Source: Embiotoca jacksoni | Taxonomy: Eukaryota > Chordata > Actinopteri > Embiotocidae | Assembly: GCA_022577435.1 (NCBI GenBank) | Contig: JAKOON010000015.1 | Coordinates: forward strand, 13,601,830 to 13,665,829 | Direction: 5' to 3' | Length of the DNA stretch: 64,000 nucleotides | Shown here: piece after piece, positions 49,602 to 61,257 of the stretch | How positions within the stretch are numbered: the first letter of the stretch is position 1 | Layout: every line of letters starts with the position of its first letter | The notes under the pieces: generated by a model | What the model saw: only the letters and a program-made list of their open reading frames with translations | Database searches by the model: none | Told to the model about the DNA's origin: nothing | Made by a program: the position numbers and the translations under genes

Positions 49602-49625
49602 AAAAAAAAAAAAAAAAAAAAAAAA
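49602..49625. repeat. Poly-A tract (24 A)
   Basis: Pure A run; no retroposon body recognised. Confidence 0.9.
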
Positions 49626-49739
49626 TCACATTATTATATATTCCATCCACTTGAACAGCTAATGTACTGTTTGCAATGATTGCACTGAAATGACTCGATT
49701 TAGACATTACATTTCTTTTAATCTAAAAAGTAACTTTTG

Positions 49740-49835
49740 GCTGTCAGATGAAGCGGTGCAGCAGAAGTAAATGGAGTGTAAATACTAAAAAAAAGTACAA
49801 GTAACTCAAGTAAATATACTTACAGTACTTTGACT
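49740..49835. mobile_element. Possible short relic of the hAT-like family
   Basis: AAGTACAAGTAACTCAAGTA and ATATACTTACAGTACTTTG resemble the AGTA-rich right end of that family. Only about 90 bp is left. Confidence 0.35.
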
Positions 49836-50199
49836 GCTAACGTCGGACCTTCGCCCTCCATTCATACTGTACTACCTTTCTATTCAACCGTTCTCCAAAC
49901 TGTCTTCACCTCAACATTCTTTCCTCTTTAACGCCTTTCTTTCGTCTTTGTTCGCAATTACTCTCCTTTCCTTAATCCTCGTCTTTCTTTCCCTCCTTCT
50001 TTCCAGTCCTCTTTCACCACTGGCTGCTGTTTTTTTCTCCAGGACATTTCCTATCATTGTTCTTCACTTCGCAGCACCATGCCTCTATGTTTCCTGCCCC
50101 GTCTCAGTCTGTGCCTGCGCCCATTCGTCTTATGGCCACCTGGCAGCGCGGTTTGCCTCTCAGCATTTCCTCGTCGGATGCTGCTCCGTGGGCCAGGGG

Positions 50200-50625
50200 C
50201 CTTCTCACTCACTGAGCCCCGTGCCCAGCGAACCTGCCCAGCTAATTAAACGAAAACAAACTCAGCGCTCTCCACCCGCTCTCTGCAAAACACTGTTTAT
50301 TAAGGAGTAAAAGTCAAACTTCATGATTCATTAACAAAAGGAAGTCTGAGCAGACTGGACAGATCAGTGAGGCTGGAGAGCAGTGGAGAGATGGAGCGAA
50401 GGAGGAAATGGGGGAGGGTGTGGGAGTGTACTGTATGTGTGTGAGGAACTGTATTTAACAGGGTCGGGTGGCAGAACCCCAATTCAGGCAAAGAAGCTGG
50501 GATTCGCCAAATGCAATTTTAATAATAATTTCCGGCACTTAAGTGGTAGATACGGTTTATTTTAATATTGCCCGGCCATTGGCTTTTCTGACTGTCTGAT
50601 GGCAGACGCTGTTGTATATTCTTCC
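50200..50625. promoter_or_regulatory. Candidate conserved non-coding element
   Basis: CCCAGCTAATTAAACG, CTTCATGATTCATTAAC, then AGCTGGGATTCGCCAAATGC, TTTTAATAATAATTTCCGGC and GATACGGTTTATTTTAATAT. A purine-rich stretch separates the two blocks. Confidence 0.45.
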
Positions 50626-52005
50626 TTCTTTACTAAAACTCTTGGAGGTCTATTACGCCTTCAGTCCTCTGAGTTTTATAATTTCCTTTAGCAAAGTGTG
50701 GACTGAAATATTGAGGTGAGTGTTGAGAATCTATCCACACCTGTTTTGGCGTTACAGAACAGAAACAGTATAGAAAAGTAAGATTGTACTTAGGAGAACT
50801 GCCTTTCAAAACGCATCTACTCTATTGTTCTGTCTATTCAGGCTTCTGCCACACATACATGCTCTCTCGTCATTTCATAACCAATGTTTTGTACATTAAA
50901 CTTAATAAACGTGATAATCATTAAAGTACGACTGAATTCTTTTATTGCTTTTAACAAACACGATCTATGTGATGATATTTTCATGGTTCAGGACTCTCTA
51001 TCAGAATCCACAGGGGTACACTTGGATGAGTGGTAAAGCATCTTATGACGATGTATTTTATGAAGAAAAGGTCTTCTAGACTTTCATCTAAATTTGTAAA
51101 ATGTCCATTATTTCTTTGCCACTTTGATTGAGTGCTACAACAAATTCCCCAAAATACATTTCAAAATAACAGTGGCACAAAAAATGTAGAGGACAGCAAC
51201 AGAAGAAGTCACTGTGTCACTTGTACAAATAGTGATGACTTGATCTACCACCACTGTCAATTGAAAGGGAGTTTTCACACCTAAAAGTCTGGAGCAAGAT
51301 TAGTTTTGGGTTCACGTTGCAATTTTGGGAGCACACTAAAGAACATACCTCCATCTTTTTGTCACCACCTACGAGGGCTGCATCTGCTTCTACTTAACAT
51401 TGATTAGCGTGTAGACTGGTATGCGTGTCAACTTGCTGTAAGTGGTCCGAAAGTCCGAACCATCCAAAATATTTCTTCTAAATTGCAAACAAACCGAAAT
51501 TTAAACTTTAGTTCATGTTTGTCCTGAAGTGCCCTTCTTATGATTCAATGCCCAACTTCACTGTCGGTAGACAGTAACAGCTCACCATCATTCATATCAG
51601 CAGCTGGCTTGTTACTTATCAATTGTGTTAGTAAAATAAAAAAAAAAAAAAAAAACTTTATCATGTTTTACATTATATCACTGTCTCAGTGAGACATTGA
51701 TGTTTCATACAATTAGATATTGAACCAAGAGAAGGATTACAGACATAGTTTGTGTGTAAATGTTGAAGAATGAAAATTCTATGACCATTAACCTGGCTTT
51801 CAAACGGGGATACCGTACTGCATCTATGTGTGCACACTCGTGTGTGTAACTTCTTGTGTGAGTCTATGTGTATATGTGTGCTGGCATGCATGTTTATATA
51901 TGTCACAAACATTTTGGAAAAACAAAGTAATGCACACGTCTGTAGATGTGCCAGCTAGCGTGAGTCTTTCAGTGTGTACTGCATGTCACAGTGTTTGAAT
52001 GTGTG
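50626..52005. other. Non-coding apart from one degraded repeat
   Basis: The DNA-transposon-like relic at 51.26-51.54 kb and a poly-A near 51,637. Confidence 0.5.
51255..51540. repeat. Degraded DNA-transposon-like repeat
   Basis: GAGTTTTCACACCTAAAAGT, TTGGGAGCACACTAAAG, AACATACCTCCATCTTTTTG and GTCCGAAAGTCCGAACC resemble a teleost element with a TTTCACACC-type end and GTCCGAACC motifs. Ends not defined. Confidence 0.45.
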
Positions 52006-52052
52006 TGAGAGTGTGTGCGCGAGCGTGTGCGTGTGTGTGTGTGTGCGCGCGC

Positions 52053-52096
<44 letters not shown>
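52006..52096. repeat. (GT)n array with GCGCGCGC core
   Basis: Broken GT/GC text, then GCGCGCGCGC at about 52,044-52,055, then a pure GT core. Confidence 0.96.
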
Positions 52097-52100
<4 letters not shown>

Positions 52101-52129
52101 ATCTGCCCCATTCCTCCTTTCTCCCTTCT

Positions 52130-52320
52130 CCTCCAGCTTTCCTCAGTGTGATGTTTTCCTTTGGCTCTAATGAGTTCTAAGTGGCCAATACTTTCTTCTG
52201 CAGGAAACTCGTGTCAAACTAATTAACTTTTAATGAGAGGAAACCCACTGATTAGAGTGTTTTTCTTGGCAAAAGAGCCTATTAATTCTGTTGGTTTGAG
52301 CAGCAGGGCTCAGGAGTCGG
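52130..52320. promoter_or_regulatory. Candidate conserved non-coding element (strong texture)
   Basis: GGCTCTAATGAGTTC, CAAACTAATTAACTTTTAAT and GCCTATTAATTCTGTTGG, squeezed between a GT and a CA array. Confidence 0.47.
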
Positions 52321-52373
52321 GTGAGAAGAAGGCCCCTCTTCAGCAGTCTGCACCACTCTGCTCTCTCTCTCTC

Positions 52374-52376
<3 letters not shown>

Positions 52377-52464
<88 letters not shown>
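52377..52464. repeat. (CA)n microsatellite, 44 units
   Basis: Longest pure CA array in the window. A second short CA/TACA array follows at 52,557-52,593. Confidence 0.98.
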
Positions 52465-52467
<3 letters not shown>

Positions 52468-53214
52468 CTCCTGCTTGAACCCCTGCTCAGTCTGTTTGGC
52501 CAGCTGCTGAAGCTTTTTGAGGCCACACACTCCTTTACATTCTCTATCTATCTCTCCCACACACATACACACATACACATACACACACACACAATTGGCA
52601 TCTCCCCTCTCATCTCTGCCCAATACTGCTCTCTAGTGACTGGTAAGGTTCTTGTGTGAGAGTTTGTTTAATACATGTTTTAGAGTGTACGCTAATCCCT
52701 TAAAAAAAAAAACCACACACTCATCAGAAGAAATTAGAGAAAAATTAGAAGAAAACAATGAATTTCAAGGTTTTATAATTTTAAACCAACTAATAGTTCA
52801 TTGATGAGGTGACTGACAATCAGAAACTGTTTTGATAGCTGATTAAACCAGCAAAACGGAAGGGACTCATTTGCACCAGGGGAGGCGAACCCCGGCATAA
52901 AGAAAATGTCTAAATCCCTGAAAAAGACTAAAAACAACAAAGCAGGTCGGCCTTATTGCAAGATTCAAATCTTCATCAAAACTGTGTATGTTGTTAGCGC
53001 TGAGGTTGCTGTTGTTTACCATTGTGGCGGGGATTTAAAAAAAGGAAACGCACAGATAGTGGAAGGGGAGCAAAATGTGAGTAGAAATAGTCGCTTAGTG
53101 GTGTATTGCCACATTCTGCATCCGGGGAGTTGGACGAATCTGAAGATGACACCTTGGGTGGGCTGTAGGAAGTTGTGATGTGCCGACATTTTATAAACAA
53201 AATGGCTAGACAAG

Positions 53215-53660
53215 AAAACAGCAGCCCACTGTTAGTAATTACGGCCCCTTTTCTCTACTCATCATCAAACAACCAGCAAAGAGAAATCCACATAAAAAAT
53301 GCATCTGCCTTAATTGTAATTGGTCCACTACCACTGTAGAGAGTTAGTCTCAATTATATAATTTTTCACTGCCGTGCTCATCAGGGCCGCGCGTCAGAAA
53401 CTAATGACATGTACATTTTCATGATGACAGCAGCCCTTTTTGAAAACCCATACCGTATGTGTGGTTCCCCCAGATCGGCAGTGAGTCTATTTGACATATA
53501 TTTTCATATCAGAGTGGGTTTAACTGCCAATAGACCACATTAGAAAGTACTAACATCTTATTACAGCAGCATTTAGATCCAGTGGGAGCAGAGCGCTGCT
53601 CTCTGCCATTCCCTAGAATCCCGAGTGGGAGCGTTTGATGTGCCGATCGGAGTGGGCCTC
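53215..53660. promoter_or_regulatory. Candidate conserved non-coding element (strong texture)
   Basis: TTAGTAATTACGGCCCC, GCCTTAATTGTAATTGGTCC, AGTCTCAATTATATAATT, GAAACTAATGACATG and CTTATTACAGCAGC across about 450 bp without repeats. Confidence 0.48.
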
Positions 53661-53937
53661 TCAGAACCTGGAAAATGTGTCTGTTTCATCTCTCAATTAC
53701 TGTCAGGGTTTGAAGTACTGATGTTCTACCTTTATCTGTCACAATATGGCTCAAGTTTGTTGAAGTATGTGGGGGGAAAAAAAGGCAAACCAACGAGCCC
53801 AAAACCAAAAGAGAAAGAAAGAGAGACAAGCAGGCCCGGCAGCTGGTGCTGTTTCAAAGCCTGCCCAAGCCCTTAAAGATGAAATCCATTTTGTTTCAAG
53901 TTCCGCACCCAGCTTGCCTGATGAGGGCTCAAGGGGT

Positions 53938-53944
53938 GAAGAGA

Positions 53945-54004
<60 letters not shown>

Positions 54005-54005
54005 A
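53938..54005. repeat. (GA)n microsatellite, about 33 units
   Basis: Two minor interruptions (CAGA, GCGA). Confidence 0.96.
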
Positions 54006-54829
54006 ATCTGTTTGATTTGTCAGAAGTTCTTTAATTTAATCTACAGCTGTCAGGATGCTGAAGATCCAGACCTCATCACTGCCTTTTATCTGCCTGATTT
54101 CACCCCAGGCACCAGACACTCTTCTCTAACACACACTCACATACACGCCCCCACACACATACAGGATCAACACTATTCATTTATTAAAGAACACAAAGAG
54201 AAGCTAGAAAGTAAATGTACAACGCAAAAAAGAAAGGGCCTGTCATCCAATATCTGGGAGTCTGTGTTGGACTCAGAGTGACGCATCACGTACGTGCTCG
54301 ACTTTGTAAAAAGTCAAACAAAAACCAGAGGTGGAACAGGGATGAGAGCTTGATAAAGTTCTGTGGCAGATGTTGAGGAGAGTGTGATGAGATGCACATA
54401 TTTACCAAAGTGTGTAGTGCACACACCTTAAAATCAATAAAGTCATATACACGGCTTCCATCTGGTGTCAACTGTCAGGACTCACCTACGTCCGATTTGA
54501 TGTTTAACATTACAGAAGAAGTGAAGCAACACCTCCGTTGATCAATTACTTGAATGATGAGAGAACGGATTATTGTTTCAATAAAAAACTGCCAAACCCT
54601 AATCACCAGTTTCAGCTCCTCACATGTTGGGCGAGAGAGATTGAACTTTCACACTTTTATGGCACCGACCTAATTGATTTGTCACGATCTAGTTTAGAAA
54701 AAAATGTATTGTCATTCACTACTAAATGTCAATACCTAGATCCACTACATCCACTTTGATATGTTTTTTATTTTTTATTTTAAAACGCTAAGTTTCGATT
54801 AGTTTACTCAGAAGTAAATCTTATTGGCG

Positions 54830-54904
54830 TCAGTGGGCCGCGGCATTTACGATACGTAACCTCCGCTTGCCGCCGACAGATAAACTCCCTTGTTTTTAAC
54901 TGCG
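54830..54904 (+). other. CpG-rich segment ending in a donor-like site
   Basis: A local CpG cluster (GGGCCGCGGCATTTACG, CTTGCCGCCGACAG) ends at GCG|GTGAGTAAAT. It could be an untranslated first exon, but no downstream partner was found. Confidence 0.2.
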
Positions 54905-55614
54905 GTGAGTAAATCTGACATTTAAAACACCTTACTTCCCTCTTGTCGCACTAGATTTTGGCCACAAATCTGTCTGTGGCGCGTGTGCTGCAGGAACTGG
55001 AAGCTTCTCTTAGCTAGCATCTACTGATAGCATGAGATTTTTTTTTAGGAACATTAGAGAATTGTAGCTTCTTGCAGCAGCTTTCATGTGTTGGGCTGAA
55101 TTACGATCTCCACCTCTAAACTACATAAAAACTATTGATTTGTAAAGGTTCATGTCATTTTGTTGAGTTTTTTTTTGTACAAATGGATTTTATAAAATTG
55201 GTATCGCAAAAAGTATTGTTCAGGAAGTGGTATTGGTAGAAGAATCAAACATCTTGAAGTGATATCCAGCGCTACTCTAATGGGAAAATGTGCTGCTTCC
55301 CTTTGTCTTATGTGATGGTAAATTTGTTTTGCAATCTTGGTCGGTTGGACTAAAAAGGCAAGTTGATGACAAATCTTCTGATTTTAGGACATTGTGGAGC
55401 AAATATTCTCAAAAATAAAATGTTGTCCAAGCACAAGCAGTTGTGCAAACACTATCCCTAAAAGTCAGTGAAATGGACGTTTTGGTCAGACACACACACA
55501 AAAAAAAGGTATTGGAATAACACCAAATTCACAGCACCAGTTCTGTATTTAATTCACTCTCCTGCCTGTGTGTCTGTGAGTGTACTGAGTAGACTTGCAG
55601 ATTGCTTTTGTTTG

Positions 55615-55765
55615 ATATAATTTATGAAACGACCGCGATCTGGAGTGAATTCTACACTGTCCATTTATTACCGCGTGGCTTTATAGCAGCTCCTTATGAG
55701 CTGCTTCATCTCTGACAAACACATCAACCGTATCAACTTACTGTTTACCGCATTTGCACTTGATA
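55615..55765. promoter_or_regulatory. Candidate conserved non-coding element, short
   Basis: CCATTTATTACCGCGTGGC and the palindrome-like AGCAGCTCCTTATGAGCTGCT core. Confidence 0.27.
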
Positions 55766-57341
55766 CAAAGCTCAGATTATGAAAAAACACAGTAATAAAC
55801 ATATTTACTCAGCTTGTGTACATGAGTCAGACTCTTTCAAACCTCAAGAGGAGAGATTGTCTCCATGGTGAAGAGGCATGTATCCGAGTTGGAGGTCCAA
55901 TGTGATACTCAAGAGCGGCTTGACAGATAGGAACAAATAATGTTGCATATGCGAGCAGTACAATGAAATAACGTTTATTTGGATGGAAAACGTTGACAAA
56001 AACATTTAAGTCTGTAGTCATAGCAGCTCCAGACTTTGTCTCTTGAACTCATTACACACTACAATATTTCCCCCTGTCCTTTGCCCTTGGATAGAGGTTG
56101 CTCAGGTTCGCATCTATTGACTTAACTGCTTGACATGCTTAGAATGAGAGAAAAAAAAAAAAGTAATTTCAGCAATACAGTGGATTTTCCCCTTGACATT
56201 CACTTGTCCTCCACAGTTGGAGACCCATATGTTGTACACTCTCCATATGTTATTTTCCTTTTCATTTCCATCCGTACTTCTTAATATCACCCCAACTCTG
56301 CCTCCATGAGAGCCTCTCTCTGTGGTTGTATATCCACCATCAGCTTGTCCTCTCCTGGCAAAAGCTCTCGTGCTCTCTCAATCTCACACAAGTCCAGTCA
56401 CTTACTCCTCTACACACCAGCCTTTAAAGAATCTCTCACACACTCAGCAGCAGCACACATCATGTGAGCATCAGATCCCGACACACACCATTCCTCTCTA
56501 TCTCTCCCACAGGGGTATGCAACTTGCAGATGGACGTACACCCCTTTTGTGTTACCTTGTGAAAGAGGAAATTAGAATTAGACACTTGGGCCTGAAGAAA
56601 TGTGATCCCCCTTCTCTCTCCAAAGGCTTTGAATGGTTTCTTTCTCTCCTCTGTCCTTGAGAATTGAGCAACCTGTGGATGCTAGAGAGTGCTATCTTGT
56701 TATTGAATCTGAGGACTTGACAAGAAATATAGGCTGCCTGAAGCTGCACTATGTCCAACCCCTGCCTGAAGAGATCCAGCATTTCACCGACCCTCTTCAC
56801 TCGCTATTTTTTCTGTCTTTAGCTGCTCCATTTTCTCTTTTCCATATCCTGCATTTCACTTTCACCTCTCCGCTAACCTTTACTGTCAGCCATACAGGGC
56901 AGGGGATTTGGGTAGAACTCACACTGCATTTATGACTGTCTGGCTGATGCATTATGAGATTAATTTATCATTTATGAGTACAAAAGCACTTATTTCTTGA
57001 CTACTTTGCTTGTCTTCTTCATTTCAGCTAATTTATGCAGCATTACCACTATCCCCTCTCCTGTATCCATCCCCTCCCCATCTGGCTGCTTCTACTTGCA
57101 TCTCTGGAGGTGAAACTGGATGTCTGTCAGACCGCACAAGATTTTGTCATGGGTCCAAATAGCATTTTAGATTCTGCCGCCACTTTATTAGTTGCACATA
57201 CTCACTACGGAGGACAGATTTACCTTCTGAGCAACGGCATTGGACATGTTCCTGATGTAATCAAAATTGAAGAAAATTCTCATTAATTTACTAGTTCTTC
57301 CTTACATTCTCAAATGAGTGCAATTGGAGGCCTTCTATTAA

Positions 57342-57559
57342 CCCTTGTGTTGTCCTTGGGTCAAAATGACCTGCAGCTGTGTTCAACCAAGTTCTATTTT
57401 ATTTCTATATTTTTTATATTTTTTGGGATCATTGGTCATCATTCTTTAAAGAAACCCTCACAGCCTCCTTGTCACCCATGATCCCAAAAAATATGAAAAT
57501 AAAATAGAAATTGGTTGAACACAGCTGCGGGTCATTTTAACCCAAGGACAGCATGAGGG
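57342..57559. mobile_element. Palindromic MITE with TTAA target duplication (piggyBac-like)
   Basis: TTAA at 57,338-57,341 and 57,560-57,563 flanks a 218-bp element whose two arms are near-perfect inverted repeats. The left arm starts CCCTTGTGTTGTCCTTGGGT; the right arm read in reverse starts CCCTCATGCTGTCCTTGGGT. Pairing extends through GCAGCTGTGTTCAACCAA to an inner AT-rich part with a short loop near 57,440-57,475. The termini match a very common fish MITE (recalled). It has no coding capacity. Confidence 0.85.
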
Positions 57560-57774
57560 TTAACTCCAAATCCTCATATCTATTGCATTCCTTTGGTTTT
57601 ACACAGTGTAGGAATCAAAAATTAGCTTCTTTTTTTTTTGCCTCCAACAGCCCATCAGGCAGCAGTTTACATCCATGTTCGTCCAGACTCATAAAATATA
57701 TGACGTGAGGACTTTAAAAGAATTCGTCCAATAAAGCTGATTCTGATCGAACTCCGTTTTCCCATAGACAAAGC

Positions 57775-58155
57775 TCCAAATAGGAATGTCACTGAAAGGA
57801 AACTAAAAATTAAAAAAAACATGGATGCACAATCTCTAATAATAGAATCGCATTCACAAGAATGGGCCGGACGTGAGCTAATAGAGACCTTTACCTTTGC
57901 CCACCAACATCAAGTGCATGCATGAGTCCAACAGAACATTTGGGCCACATTTGAAATGATTTCTTTCAAGGCATTCCTGAGATTACGACTTCACAATAAT
58001 GGGACAGACGTGAGGTTAAATGGACGTCTGATTACCAAAATCTTATCAGTTCATCCAAGCAAACATTTGAGCCAATTTCTTGTCGAAATTTGTTCTTGAA
58101 ATATTGTGCTCACAAGAATGGGATGGACGGGTGGACTACCCCAAAACATACTGAC
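57775..58155. repeat. Tandem units of a dispersed teleost repeat
   Basis: The block CACAA(G/T)AATGGG-GGACG begins at 57,855, 57,992 and 58,111, each preceded by a TTGAGTCCAA/CATTTGGGCCA/CATTCCTGAGAT-like segment. Units are about 137 and 119 bp. The text matches a widespread fish repeat ending in GGACGGGTGGACTACCC (recalled). Confidence 0.7.
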
Positions 58156-58850
58156 TCCACCTTTTTTTTGTCTCTTCAGGAAAATCTGATTTGACCCATC
58201 AGGTTCTGCTACTTGATAACAATTACAAGATGTAATTTGCCAAAATCTGGTTCCACTTGTTTTTCATGCTTAGGTAATGGCTTGGCATTGCTGATATGAC
58301 AGATTGTTTTGGGGCTAAGGTTGTGTTCATGTCTTAAAATGAAGCGAATTTGAAATTGTATTACACTTCTTTTTTTTTTCTTTATTCTATTTCAGTAGAT
58401 ATGCATGTCTGAAAACTGAGTAATGCATCACTATCCAACAGTGGGAGACATTGTATTCTCTGAAGCAAGGGTTCAGCACAGGATTTTTGCTGAACCATGA
58501 GAATGTGCAGGCGATAGGATTAAGCTGCAGTCATTATGTTACAGGAGCTATCTTGGTTCTATGTGCTGCCTTGCATAGATAGACGGAGGCCATTAAGGGT
58601 CCTGGCTGTATTAGTCAAACATCGCTCAACTGGTGCACTACCAAAGAGGCTATTGTGGAGCCTACATAGGTGAAGGTGGTGTACCATTACATGACCAGCA
58701 GCCAGTACTGTTATTAATCAGAGGAGGGAACAATTTATTCAGGCACATAAATATAGTTCTTGTTGGGTATGGAGGTCTACAGAACCACTTTGTCAACAAG
58801 GTGTTTCGGGTCTTTTGCGAAATGACAATGACATAGAAGTTTGATTTAAT
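58156..58850. other. Non-coding or decayed repeat
   Basis: A 67-codon frame at 58,633-58,836 looks protein-like but matches nothing recalled. Confidence 0.4.
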
Positions 58851-58854
58851 TTAA

Positions 58855-59444
58855 AGATGCTGTAAAGTAGAAATGAAAATGAGTTTTAAGTTCATCACAC
58901 CACAGAAGTATGGGTTGTTAACTACCCATCCAAATTTGAATGAAAAAAAACAGACGAGTTTGTTAAATTAGGCTTTGAAATTGTGAGAAAATCATCAGTC
59001 TTCTCTGCTCTGAGACTGGGGGGGCGTGTCGCCTGAAGGAGCCGAAGCTCCGCCTACTCGCCGGAAGGTGTTCAGTGTTCTGTAGGACAGTCGAGTGGCT
59101 GCAGTTCTTTTCCCCACTAAGCGGTCCGTCTGACATCCAACCTCTCGGTGACTTTATGCATGATGTCCCACTGACACTCTGTCTCTCTGGTGGATGGAGC
59201 AGCCTGCTTTGTGAAAACACAAGAGAATTAGAATTTATTCGTCCTGTGATATGACGTAGATAGGTTGGGTTTTAGCCCCGCTTAAAAAAAATCTGAGCTG
59301 AAGACGGGTGAGAAACTGTTTAACGGTCTAACTCCACATTTCAGTGCGACAAAGTTTAAAAGCTTTGAACATGCTTTCAGCAACTCATTTCACACGTATA
59401 TAATGTATTGAGAAGCAAATCTTGGAATTTGCTTTACAGCATCT
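58855..59444. mobile_element. 590-bp TTAA-flanked element with short terminal inverted repeats
   Basis: AGATGCTGTAAAG at the left end and its exact reverse complement at the right end are each bordered by TTAA (58,851-58,854 and 59,445-59,448). This is the target pattern of piggyBac-type elements. The interior is less AT-rich (GGGGGGCGTGTCGCC near 59,018) and has an 85-codon minus-strand frame (58,963-59,220) with no transposase motif. Non-autonomous. Confidence 0.75.
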
Positions 59445-59448
59445 TTAA

Positions 59449-61119
59449 ATACAACTGTGCAGATGGAGGACCACAGAAATACATTTATGATGTGGTCGGC
59501 AGCAGTCAGAACTAAACAGAAATGTGATTTAGTAGTGAAGGCAGTGTGTAAAACTATATTTATGAGCTCCAGGAGCTGAGATGTTAAAGGTCATTCAAAT
59601 AAATGTAAAACAGAGGTGTACTGAAAGTGGCCAGTTAGTGTAGGTACATGCATGTCACTCATTAGGATACAGAATATATCCTAATCTATAGCAGGTGGAT
59701 TTACTGACCGTCACTGTGACCTCACTGGAGGGGTGGATTGTGATATTTAGAATATCAGGTCTCACATATTATAGGCCAGTGGTTTAACATTTGTGCAGAT
59801 AGTTAAATGAAGGTTGGCTCAGCTCAGATGGTTACACAATTCATGATGTGATACTGCCACCCAGGGATCACATTTGGTACAACATATTTGCATCTCAATG
59901 ACTCCGAGTGGACTCTCAGGCCATAAAATACTTTATTATCAGTTCAACACCAGTACATATTCATTGTTATTTTGCGACCAATCGGATTTGGTCACTTTCA
60001 GGTTATCAAACACATCTAACCACTCAACACCGATATGTATCTAAGTATCAATAGCATAAATATGTGGCCCGACGGGGTCGGTGTGCAGGAACTACAAGTA
60101 ACTCACTTCAAGGATTTTTAAAACAAAAGTAGCCATCATTTTTATACTACCCCAGTTTGCACGGGTGGTTAGGAGCCACAAAACCGCCGCTGCGCCCAAG
60201 GGCCTATCCAGTGGAGGTAATGAAAACCATAGCGGGCAACTTTTATTCATAAAGACCCAGGTATATTAAATTGGAAATGAAGCCCTCATTTCAGCAGTGC
60301 AGCTGTTTAGAGGTCAAGTCAGACATGTCATCACATGAAACCTGCTGTAAATTGCGGCAGTGTGTCACTTCACCAACCAAGCTAATTAATTCAGCAAGCA
60401 AACCACAGAAATTAAACTCGTAAACTTCATAAAGATATCGAGACAACCGATTTGTAGTGATATTAAAAAGAAATACTGCAAAATATCAAAAGATGCACAA
60501 CTTACACAAGTTTATCATCCCAGCATACAAAGCATACTATATAATGAATACTGGAAGAGCGAACACTTAAAACTTAGATCTACATTATTTTTGATGCGCA
60601 ATGTTACTTAAAACCAGAATGATTAAATTCTCATAAGCAACATGCAGACCTTTTCCAAAGACCTATAAAGGCAAAGCTGGAGCAAATCCAAATCATTACA
60701 GGGCCTGCAGGCACTTCGTGTGCTTCAGTGTCCAGGTATAGAGTACATGCTGCAACCACCATAACCAACAGCAAGGAGTTTAAATAAATAAATAAAAAAC
60801 TTCACAGTTCACTTCAAAGGCTCGTTTCCTTTTGGGCTTTCGAAAACTTTGAACTACTACAAAAATGAGCTTCACCTGTGTTCCCTCCAGCAGACCAATA
60901 TCAACTTTGACCAAACAGACTGGCTGACATGTACCGTGTGTAGTAATAAGCCAGAGGACCTGTGTTTCACTCGTTTAAGGAAACTTGTGAAAAAGGTTAA
61001 GACCTACTGTTTATCCGGGCCTCTTTGAAAGCCACCGCTTTTATCATTTGAAAACGAGTGCTTTTCGTATGTAAAATTTCGTACAGAAAATCGCGGCATT
61101 CAGCAGTCACATGACATTC
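59449..61119. other. Intergenic upstream of the CDE/CHR promoter
   Basis: AT-rich, no repeat recognised. CpG density rises only after about 61,080. Confidence 0.55.
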
Positions 61120-61257
61120 AGCCAACCAATGATGTAACCCTATCTCTCAGTTCCGGACAGATCTTCGTGTTGATAGGCTGGCCCAGCCCAACTCGGGCGC
61201 CACGTCACTCAGGTAGACGTCAGATACTTCCGGAAAGTTCTTCGCGGGAAATTTGAA
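61120..61257 (+). promoter_or_regulatory. Cell-cycle-type promoter: CCAAT, CRE-like, ETS and CDE/CHR module
   Basis: Seen in order: CCAAT at 61,126-61,130; a CpG-rich segment; CACGTCA at 61,201-61,207; ACTTCCGG (ETS) at 61,226-61,233; and TTCGCGGGAA (E2F type) at 61,241-61,250. TTTGAA follows at 61,252-61,257. The CGCGG core and TTTGAA are separated by exactly four bases, the spacing known for CDE/CHR tandem sites bound by DREAM and MuvB-B-MYB complexes. Such modules sit just upstream of the start site of G2/M or G1/S genes, usually TATA-less with CCAAT boxes, as here. The CHR is in sense orientation for + strand transcription. Inference: the transcript start lies near 61,258-61,270 and is repressed in quiescent cells. 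Confidence 0.6.

Larger units (their letters stand above)
54006..57337. other. Mostly non-coding; weak exon-like pieces at its right end
   Basis: A strong acceptor (CTTGTCTTCTTCATTTCAG, ending about 57,028) precedes a Pro-rich frame, and 56,660-56,800 contains a coding-like but unidentified stretch. Neither was accepted as a gene. Confidence 0.4.

Noticed and set aside
52906..53178. 90-codon + strand frame
   Set aside because: Lys/Val-rich chance frame without domain or splice context.
56633..56935. 100-codon + strand frame
   Set aside because: The part around 56,660-56,800 looks coding-like, but the rest is hydrophobic low-complexity read of T/C-rich DNA, and both strands are equally open.
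57029..57286. Exon-like segment after a strong acceptor
   Set aside because: Good acceptor and an 83-codon frame, but no partner exon, no recognised domain, and adjacent to mobile elements.
58633..58836. 67-codon frame with Gly-rich text
   Set aside because: No family match recalled and no splice partners. Could be a decayed repeat.
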